Shown in pieces: positions 55,766-64,000 of a DNA stretch of 64,000 bases. How positions within the stretch are numbered: the stretch's first letter is position 1; each line of letters begins with the position of its first letter. The notes beneath the pieces are model-generated. The model was not told where the DNA came from. It worked only from the letters and a program-made list of their open reading frames with translations, and did not search any database. The stretch lies in contig CP154956.1 of the NCBI GenBank assembly GCA_039621445.1, forward strand, positions 1,167,653 through 1,231,652, written 5' to 3'. A program made the position numbers and the translations under genes. This DNA is from Euglena gracilis. Taxonomy: Eukaryota > Euglenida > Euglenophyceae > Euglenales.

Positions 55766-57470
55766 GGGAACCCAAACCACCTGCAAATTGATTTGCTTTT
55801 CTTGGCAATGATACAGCAGGGGTTTTAAGATGGAATTTAGGTATGGCTTTTTGCCTCCCCATTTTGTTAAATAACTTACAGCCACCTGGCTGTCCACATG
55901 AAGAATAATGGTTTGTTTTGGTTTGGCTAGTGCCTTTACTGTTTCCACTGCAGCCTGCAACTCTTTTTGATTGATATGAAATACATGCAGGTCCCTCCAA
56001 AAATCCTGCACCTTTTGGCCTGAAGCTTTGTCCAGCCCCCCCCCCCCCACTGCCAGGTGCTGCTGTCCGAAAAGAGCTCCTGAGAGGCCTGGAATGCCCT
56101 GAAATGCCCTGCCCACACCTGGCTGTAAAAAGGCTTTTAACTCCACAATTTCACCTTTGACCCCCTGGGGAATGGTCAGGGTGTGGTCCCAACCCCACTT
56201 TGTGTGCAAATCCACCATTTTGCAAAGTTGATCTGTCAGAATTCTGAGAAATGGCATTGAAACTAAATAGCTTCTGACTTGTCCCACAATAGAACTGAGT
56301 TTTCTGCAGCTCATTTTCTGTGCTGTGAGCACTTTGCCTAGATCCTTTCTTAAGGATTTTAGTTTTTCCTGAGGAATTTCAAATTGGCCTTTTTTCAAAT
56401 TGATCCATTGGCCCAAATGTTTTATTTCCTGTGTGGGTTCCAGACAGGATTTGGGGAGGTTTAATCTGAAACCTGCCAGTAAAAGGTCTGTTTTTACTTC
56501 TGCCAAATGTTGGGCTGCTGTCTTTTTGCTGGGGGCTAACAGCAAAATGTCGTCCAGGTAGATGAAAACTACCTTGCCTTCCTTTCTCCATTTTCTTTCC
56601 CAGACTCTCATAAGAGTCATAAATTTTTGTGGCAGGCTGCTTATACCAAAGCATGCAGCTTGAAATTGCCACGTTTCCCCCCCACCTGCATGCACACATG
56701 TTTTTCCAGACTGCTGTGCAGTTTTAAGTGGAAATATGCATCTTTCAGGTCTATTTTTCCACAGAACCAACCTTTTCTTAGATATGGGAAGATGTTTCCC
56801 ATGTGTTCCAATCTGAATTTCTGGGGGGTGAAATGGAGATTTAACTGTCGACAATCTGAAATCAGTCTTTCCTTGGTCTTTTCCCCTTCCTTTTTGGAAA
56901 TGATAAAATAAGGGACAAAATGTTTTGCCTCCTGTGGGGTGATTTGCCTGGTTGCCCCTGCACATTCGTATTCTCTCAGAATTTTCTGGGCAGTCCTTAT
57001 TTCTTGGGGAGTTTTGAAGGGAACTTTTAAGGACATCTGAGGGGGGAGGGGAAGATCTGCCCTGACCCCTTCCCTTATCAGGTTTAATACCTCTGTGCTG
57101 GCTCCTGCCTCGACCCAATGGGGGATGCTGGCCTGCAGGGCCCTGTAGGGGGGCACCCCTGGGTATAATGTGTCTGGGGATTCCACAGGCCCCATCACTG
57201 GGGTCCTTTCCCCTGGCTGCCCCATCACTGGGGTCCATTCCCCTGGCTGCCCCATCACTGGGGTTGCCTCTGGCCCTGCCATAGGGCTGCTCAAAGACAG
57301 GCTTTCCCCCTGTTTTTGAAAGATGGGGGAAGGTCTGTGGTGGGGAGGTACATATAATGCTGGGGGGTGAGGGCTGATTACCTTCTGGGGGGGCCCTGGT
57401 GTAGCCAATCTTGGGCCTCCCCCCCAAGGGCTGATATCTTGAATGTACTGGCCTCCAGTGGCCACCTGAA
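55766..57470 (-). pseudogene. RT-RNase H ORF of the DIRS-like element, second copy
   Basis: A second copy lies directly upstream on the minus strand, about 2.1 kb from the first. RT has CGKIDLKDAYFHL (near 56740) and VFIYLDDILLLAPS (near 56560). A one-base difference in the G run near 56680 shifts the frame within RT. RNase H continues to WVPSKEQ and stops at about 55766, where it joins the gag tail of the first copy. Unlike the first copy it keeps the Trp codon at the WGWDHT position. Confidence 0.85.
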
Positions 57471-58290
57471 TTTGCTTGAAATGGCCTCCATTGGCCTTGA
57501 TATCTTGATTGTAATGGCCTCCATTGGCCTTCAGGGCCATCTGGCCTTCTTGGTCTCCATTGACCTTCTCTCCAGCACTTTTCTTGTGTCTTCTTTTTCC
57601 CTCTTGGTTCCCCAGATAAGCCACCATGGCTGATTTTTTCTGAGGGGTTTGATGCCACCTGTCTTGGCTGTGGCTTGCTTCCCCTGGGGGGAATGATTTT
57701 GAGGGTTCTGGGGGATAGTTGGACATACCTCTCCCCACTGGGGTCCCCTGCTGGGATTCTGGGTTCTGTGTCCTTGAGAATGGGCACCATGCCCTTTTGA
57801 ATGATGGCTGCCATAGCCTTGGGCCCCAGGCCCTGTAGATAGATGGCCGCCATGGCCATTTTGAGGAGGGTTTCCACCTTCCTGACTTGAACCCTTTGAA
57901 CTTGTCATATTTCCCCTGCCATAGGGGTGGGGATGAGAAGGGGATGGGTAGTCTGCCAGACCTGTTTTTGACTGTGATGGGTCCCCATGACCCAATGGGC
58001 CTTGCCCTGGATGGCTCCTCTGACGCTTTGCTATGAACACGAGTGTCCAGGGTCCATGGCCGTCACAAAAGCTTTGTTGAAAACAGGAAATTTCTGACGA
58101 ACTGGGGGGCGGAAGGGTTGCGACGGCCACGGACGGACGTGTTGGCCCTGCTCCATCAGGTACTCCAGCGCCTGCAGTTCCTCGGTGTTTTCCAGCTTCG
58201 GCTGTCTGTCTTGAACGTCCTTGTGCTCCCACTTCCTCTTGACAGCTTGAAATTTTTTCCAACACATCTTTCATTGAATTCCGTTGAACA
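57471..58290 (-). pseudogene. Gag-like protein of the DIRS-like element
   Basis: On the minus strand a frame begins near 58267 (MCWKKFQAVKRKW, LENTEELQALEYLMEQG) and shifts near 58050 into a Gly/His/Ser/Gln-rich part (NGHGGHLSTGPGAQGYG, HSKGHGAHSQGH). It then leads into NGGH repeats before RT. No zinc knuckle was seen. The N-terminal part matches the oppositely oriented fragment at 58842-59050. It is likely the structural protein of the element. Confidence 0.6.
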
Positions 58291-58378
58291 CGTGTTTGAT
58301 TTTTGAATGTCTTTGTCTTCAGTATTGACCGCACTCGTAGTGTTAAAATTCTTTCTCCTTGAGGTCGAAGGGCAGAAA

Positions 58379-58683
58379 TAGGAATCAGCCAACTCCGGCA
58401 ACAAAAAGCAGTAAGAAGCACCCCCCGCGCACGCACAAACACAGAACAGAACAGCCGGCAAGGAAAGCAGGACCTCACCATCTCGCAGTGCGGAGCCCGA
58501 ATGGTCGTGCTTCGCCCTCGGTGTCCCTTCCTCCCTGGTCAGTTTTCCTCGAGGGACACCTCGGGCTCCGCACTTTGCCCTTGTGAGGCCATGCCTTGTT
58601 CGCCGGCGGTGTTTGGATTGTTTTGGTGCGTCGGGTTAGGAGTCCCTGCTTAGTGCCTTTTTTTCGCCGGAGTTGGCTGATTC
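58379..58683. repeat. Palindromic junction of two DIRS-like ends
   Basis: The arms 58379-58407 and 58657-58683 are inverted copies (core CCGGAGTTGGCTGATTCC), and inside them TGCGGAGCCCGA (58489-58500) and TCGGGCTCCGCA (58561-58572) form a 12-bp inverted pair. gag-like frames run outward on both sides, so two elements share or abut at a terminal repeat here. Confidence 0.7.
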
Positions 58684-58841
58684 CTAAATTGCCCTTCGAC
58701 ACCCAGAAGAAAGGAACTTCGAAGACTTCACCAATTGAGAAAAGAAGAAGTCAATCAATCGATACAAACTATCCAGAAATTCACGCTCGTGCAGAAATTC
58801 AAATCAAAAGTTGTTGACATTTCGAAAGAATTCAATGCAAG

Positions 58842-59960
58842 ATGCAACTTCAAAGAAGCACAGCGCTGGAGAACTTCAAGGGGCAGCAGCAGCAGCAGAA
58901 GCTGGACAACCTGACGACGCGGTTCAACTGTGGCGAGCCGTGGCTGCCCCTTTCCCAGAAGAAATTTCCCGAACAGAAATTTCCAGAACTCAAACCCCCC
59001 AAAGTGATGGCCACGGACCTGGCAGACAGTGGTCAGAAGACCTCGAAAGGGGCAGAAGCAACGACCAGCGGGCCACTATGGCCATTGGATCCAGGGCCAT
59101 TGGGGCCAACATTATGCCAGTTACACCAATACCGTGTTCAAGTTGGGCCAGGGCGGCCACAACAGCAAGCTGGGCCAGGGCGGCCAAAACAGCAATGGCC
59201 ATGGTGGCCGATGGAACAAAGGCCAGGGTGGCCAACAATACCAAGGCCAGGGTGGCCGATTCGGACCAATTCAGAACCTCACTTTTTTTAAACCTCACGA
59301 TCCTCAAATGTCTTTAAGGCCACCTTTTTTCCCGCATGTCTGGCCAACCATTCGAAGAATACCGACTTTCTCCACCTTGCTCAAAAATTTTCAATTGTGG
59401 TTCTTCCCTTTTCCCCCTCAAATTCCTAATTCTCGCCAGTAGAACTCCTTAAACTTCGACAAAGAAGAAAGGAACTGCCACACAGACTTCCATTCAAGAT
59501 CAAAAAGATTTCAAATCCCATGACAAAGTTCATGAGACAAGAATGCGACGAAGAAGCGTCGCTGAACCCCCCTGGCTTGCAGCCACGCGACGACCCCCGG
59601 CCACAGTCGTGGCGATTTTCTCCCCTCCCTCCCCACTACACCCAGACACTCAAAATACACCTGAGTGTCAAGGCCCAACTTTACCCAATACCTGTTCAAG
59701 CGGCCCCAACAATGGCCATCAAGGCCATGCCATGGGCCACTTCCGACCCAAACCCCAAACAAATGCCCAGTGGCAGGGGCAGTACAGGTCCACAACACCC
59801 CCCCAACCATTTCTTCATCACAAACCCCATCAGGGGAAAAGGAATGGCCCACAGAGGCCCCCCAAGATTTTCAATGGGCATGGCGCCCAAGATCAAAGAG
59901 AAGCCAATGGAGACTATCAAAATTTCCAGAGGGCCAGTGGGGCCAGAATTATCATCAAGG
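58842..59960 (+). pseudogene. Gag-like fragment of a second DIRS-like element
   Basis: A plus-strand frame from ATG 58842 encodes a Gln run (GQQQQQK) and QKLDNLTTRFNCGEPWLP, then QKFPELKPPKVMATD, matching the minus-strand gag at 58267-58031. A frame change near 59060 leads to Gly/Gln/Asn/His repeats (GQGGHNSKLGQGGQNSNGHGG). A stop region near 59440 follows, and a further His/Gln/Asn-rich frame lies at 59543-59960. No RT follows, so it is a truncated or non-autonomous copy. Confidence 0.6.
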
Positions 59961-60066
59961 TCTTTGTGCTTCGCCCTCGGTGTCCTATCCTCCCTGGTCG
60001 GTTTTCCTCGAGGGAGTACGAGAGCACGAGACTTGCACAGCGTGCGGCGCGCACGCAATAATAATT
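59958..60066. repeat. DIRS-like terminal repeat, second copy
   Basis: It has the same CTTCGCCCTCGGTGTCC, CCTCCCTGGTCGGTTTTCC and CTCGAGGGA blocks, in the same direction, as 58511-58556. It marks the right end of the second DIRS-like element. Confidence 0.7.
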
Positions 60067-60180
60067 AGGCCAACTCGTCGCTTTTCGGCCGAAAGACAGA
60101 ATGGGACTGCCAGACGGCAAAAATTATACCCAAGGTCTTTTGACCAGCCCCCCACGAAAGCCCTGAGGCCTGAATTTTGA

Positions 60181-60290
60181 ATGGTGTCGAGTAGTCGCTC
60201 AGATTCCACCAGGTTTTTCGATTGCAGACAAATCCTTTACACCCCCAGCAGCTCCAAAATTCACCCAGAATCATTCCAAACCAATCATTT
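60181..60290 (+). pseudogene. Fragment of Ty3/gypsy pol linker
   Basis: VSSSRSDS and YTPSSSKIHP match the linker of X pol (VSSSRPAAP and [10 protein letters not shown], about 26540-26645). It is a short isolated relic of the X/H family. Confidence 0.5.
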
Positions 60291-61447
60291 AGACGACAAA
60301 AAACACCCCCAAAAATACGCCCAAATCGAGCGGACCAACAGAGTGAACTACCATCCAGTGCAGGCACATGCAGAGTGCGACGGGACGGTCAGGGCGTCAG
60401 ATACACCTGGCGGCACAAGGAGTCACTTGCCCCTGGCCCCTCCGGCAAAGGGAGCTCCGGCCAGAGACTTTTTTGAGGACCCCGGGGGAGGGGGGGTCCG
60501 GACCCACCCACCTACCCCATTTGGCCACCCAGGAGGGGGGGGGGACTGGGCGGACCCAGTTTTGGGGGGGGTCAATTTTGGGTCCAAAAATATTCTTGTC
60601 GCCTTGTGAAAATGGAACAAATCCCCGCCTCCCCAGCAGGGTACCCACTTAGCCAGACCCCAACCCTTGGGGGGGGGGGGGGGCTCGGCAGGATCCCACC
60701 TCCCCCCCCCGGTCACAAAACTTAAAAAAAATCTCTGGCTCCGGCGGCCAAGCGGCTGATGCTGGGGAGGACGGCGCCCCGCCCTCCGCACTGGTTAGGG
60801 TAGGGGCTCACGGGCGGATGGGAAGGAGGCGGGGCGGGGTGCTGGTGGGAGGGGGCCCAACCACCAACCCGGAGAACCACTGAATTGAGAGGAGCCACAG
60901 GTGTTCAATTGGTTTGTCCAACGAAGGCAGTGGGGATGCGGGAGAACGCTTCGGTGCTATTTTTCGATTCCATGATGGGGGGGAGGTCACCGGAACTTGG
61001 GGGTGGCATCCTCCTCATGGCAGGCGTGGAGGAAGAACGCGTCCCATGAGCACTCATTTCAATTTGCAACGCTCCGTAAAAACCAAACTGCACCCGTACT
61101 CGTTCAGGGTGCATGGCTGGAAAAAGCTGTTGGCTTTGCAAAAATGGGTCCCTGTGGTATGACCTCCCCGAAAAACAACGAAAGAACAGATGGATGGCAC
61201 TCAACCTTACAAAATCTATTCTCATGTGTGGCAATACTCTCACGTGTTCTTCCCTCCCGAAAAACAACACCAACACCCCACGATGGAAGAACGACCGGTG
61301 TGGGACGCCGAAAAAGGGTCTATTGACAGATGGATAGCAGAAACCTGTGACCTGGGACAGAAGGTGTGAAATTGCTTCGCACCAATTTGAAAAAACATGT
61401 CAAAACAGCCACCCACACTATGTGCGACGTCACAAACATCCACAGGC
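60291..61447. other. G/C-tract-rich region without a recognised gene
   Basis: It has G runs of up to about 14 bases (near 60670), C runs, and a minus-strand open frame at 61276-60905 of no recognisable family. No element hallmark was found. Confidence 0.5.
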
Positions 61448-61521
61448 ACGCACACACACACACACACACACAAAGAGAGAGAGAGAGAGACAGAGAGAGC
61501 GAGAGAGAGAGAGAGATAATA
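61448..61521. repeat. (CA)n-(GA)n microsatellite
   Basis: A short CACACA run is followed by an interrupted GAGAGA run on the plus strand. Confidence 0.9.
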
Positions 61522-61793
61522 CAGAGAGCACATGAACAAACATACACGTCGTGAATGCACACATCAAACACGCACACCACACACACATAGCATCATGGCT
61601 CTCACCCATCGCACAATCTCACCGGTTCTGCACAGGTGCTGGCTTGATGAGGGGCGGCGACCGGGGCAGTTAGGCTGGTTGGGAGGAGGGAGGCGGACTG
61701 CGGGTTAGGCCGACGTAAGACCCGGACCTCTGAGGGGCAAAAGAGGGTGAGGGGGACAGGGGGGGGGGGGCGGCTTTCGCAGGTGGACAGGGC
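61522..61793. other. No gene seen
   Basis: This mixed sequence has short CA runs and a G run near 61760. It holds no convincing coding or element signal. Confidence 0.5.
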
Positions 61794-61824
61794 GGGAAGA
61801 AAAACAAAAAAAAACAAAAAAATA

Positions 61825-61856
<32 letters not shown>

Positions 61857-61892
61857 AAAAAAAAAAAAAAAAAAAAAAACAAAAAAAAAAAA

Positions 61893-61932
<40 letters not shown>

Positions 61933-61935
61933 AAA
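61794..61935. repeat. A-rich block with scattered C
   Basis: About 140 bases are almost all A on the plus strand, with single C or CA interruptions. It could be a decayed poly(A) tail or slippage product, and it is a likely assembly weak point. Confidence 0.9.
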
Positions 61936-62949
61936 ATGGCAGACGCGGCAATGTTGGCCGGGGGGGGGGGTTAGGGGGAAAAAGAGCACCAAGGATCGAA
62001 CTGTTCCGGAAGCAAGCCACCGACCGCGACCGAGTGTTGGCGGGGGTGTCCTTGCGGCAATTTCCCATTCAAAATGTCAAATAGAAACAACAGTGAAAAT
62101 GGACAAATAGAAAAACAAATAATGAATACATATGGATAAATGAAAAATGGATAAAAGTATACAAAGCCGAGTCACAATCATACAAACACTGTGGAAATGG
62201 CCGAAGGATTTTTCATAAAATACCCAAAGTGTGTGCAGTGCGCCAAAAAAGGATTAAAATGTACCAAAATGGCAAAACCAGGGAAACATAGAGGTCTGCG
62301 AGTTCAGGTTCCTGCTGAACTGGCCAATGGTTCCTGAATCTCCAAGCTCGTTTGGAGGGGACACTAGAAAATTACCGAAATAAAAAAAAGGGTTTGTCAC
62401 TTAAAATCATATGGATTCTGGTCAAGCCGGGACAGCAGCACACAATTGGCTCCCCACGGCCACATAATCAACGGGGCTTCCTGAGCACCATTGCTGTGGG
62501 GAGGTTAGCGTGTGGGGAGCGCGTCCCACAACGTGGGCAGCTTACCTTGACAAGGGGCCAGGTTGAAGTGGTGGGGCACTGGCACAAAGCGACAGGAGCC
62601 TGTGGGATGTGTGTGGGTGGCACCACCAAAGGAGGCACCATCAAACTGCTGGGTTTCGCTGCTCTTAGGTCCCGCCTGTGGCGACCTAAGAAATACATGT
62701 GGGGCTTGACCGTTTGTTCTGGGTTCGGGAGCGTTCAGGTATGCAGGTTTTGTGTTTGGGCCAGGGACTGAAAAAAAAAAGAACGCAACACTCACGTTAG
62801 AGACCATGTCAGATCGAACCCAAACCCTTTCCATTATTCACCCCCTTTTTGGTCAAACAGCTTTTTTTTAAAATTTTTCTCTCGCCCCGTCAGTGACCTC
62901 CACAACTGAGGCATTGTAACCCTGTTTGCCTCAGATGGTTTGTAAGCAA
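61936..62949. other. No gene seen
   Basis: This region is AT-rich to 62420 and mixed after that. A frame at 62352-62771 has no repeat or family support. No RNA gene was recognised. Confidence 0.45.
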
Positions 62950-62994
62950 GGGGGGAGCCCCACTTTTATGTGGGGCTCCCCCCACATAAAAGTG
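62950..62994. repeat. Two overlapping inverted repeats
   Basis: A perfect 14-bp inverted repeat, GGGGGGAGCCCCAC (62950-62963) with GTGGGGCTCCCCCC (62970-62983), overlaps a perfect 15-bp one, CACTTTTATGTGGGG (62961-62975) with CCCCACATAAAAGTG (62980-62994). The two hairpins exclude each other. Confidence 0.9.
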
Positions 62995-63112
62995 TGTTGT
63001 GTATTTGACAGCAGTCTCCTTTTGGGGGAATTGTTTGGAGGGGTGGGGACAAAATCAAGACAAGGGGACAAAATCAGCATCAACCTCCCAAAAAAAAAAA
63101 ACAACCACACAA

Positions 63113-64000
<888 letters not shown>

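Larger units (their letters stand above)
51421..58600 (-). mobile_element. DIRS-like tyrosine-recombinase retrotransposon
   Basis: On the minus strand it encodes a gag-like protein, RT with YLDD, RNase H, and a tyrosine recombinase, and it lacks integrase and LTRs. The ends carry inverted repeats: 51421-51545 is the inverse of 58503-58600, and further inverted segments at 51666-52290 fit the internal complementary region of DIRS elements. The gag-RT-RNase H block is present twice in tandem. Several frame breaks and a nonsense codon make this copy defective. The exact outer ends are uncertain. Confidence 0.8.

Noticed and set aside
60905-61276. Minus-strand open frame of about 120 codons
   Set aside because: It has no recognisable motif, no related copy in the window and lies among simple repeats; not called as a gene.
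61602-62068. Phe-rich and Lys-rich open frames
   Set aside because: They are translations of the A-rich block.
62352-62771. Plus-strand open frame of about 140 codons
   Set aside because: No motif, no related copy, and a non-coding look; treated as chance.

Overview
This window is a eukaryotic nuclear repeat landscape. I found no host gene, rRNA, tRNA or CRISPR array. It is built almost entirely from retrotransposons inserted into one another: four Ty3/gypsy-type elements with chromodomains, one gag-only LTR element, a small TA-flanked inverted-repeat element, and at least two DIRS-like (tyrosine-recombinase) retrotransposons. Long homopolymer C/G tracts, a (CA)n array of about 73 units and an A-rich block dominate the right end. 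Chromodomain Ty3/gypsy elements together with DIRS-like elements fit an alga, fungus, oomycete or similar eukaryote. I cannot name the organism from sequence alone.

Layout, left to right. Bases 1-3955 are an almost exact second copy of 19181-23138 and end at a 13-N gap (3956-3968). From 4064 to 19893 runs element D (minus strand). It has a 3' LTR remnant, then an unusual third ORF (ORF3, 4466-15850), then pol (16293-19893). D is interrupted by F (7544-13163 with target duplications), an antisense LTR element encoding only a gag-like protein, and by a 233-bp inverted-repeat element (18782-19014) inside the YIDD codons of its reverse transcriptase. At 19894 a plus-strand element H was inserted into D pol. 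H is itself split in gag by element X (20933-37596), the best-preserved element. X has LTRs, primer binding site, gag, a pol ORF of about 1700 codons in the same frame as gag behind a single UAG, ORF3, a polypurine tract and 3' LTR. The rest of H (gag and start of pol) follows to about 42700. From there element E (minus strand, to 51241) is a relative of D. It lacks RT, RNase H and part of integrase but keeps gag, protease, the UAG junction, a primer binding site and 5' LTR. From 51421 to about 58600 lies a minus-strand DIRS-like element with complex inverted repeats and a tandemly duplicated gag-RT-RNase H block. A second DIRS-like gag fragment faces the opposite way (58600-60066). The final 4 kb hold a Ty3 fragment, G-rich tracts, simple repeats and no convincing gene.

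How the genes work together. In the Ty3 family, gag (capsid plus two zinc knuckles separated by an Arg/Ser-rich stretch) and pol (protease, Cys-containing linker, RT, RNase H, integrase, chromodomain) appear to be expressed as one polyprotein by UAG readthrough, with a conserved 7-bp stem 8 nt after the stop. Downstream, ORF3 has a conserved Cys/His module and no envelope hallmarks, and it is conserved between the two families (X and D). The main novelty candidates are this ORF3, the readthrough module, and a 172-bp antisense piece of a DIRS recombinase ORF lodged inside gag of X. Many frames are broken; some breaks differ between near-identical copies and may be assembly errors.
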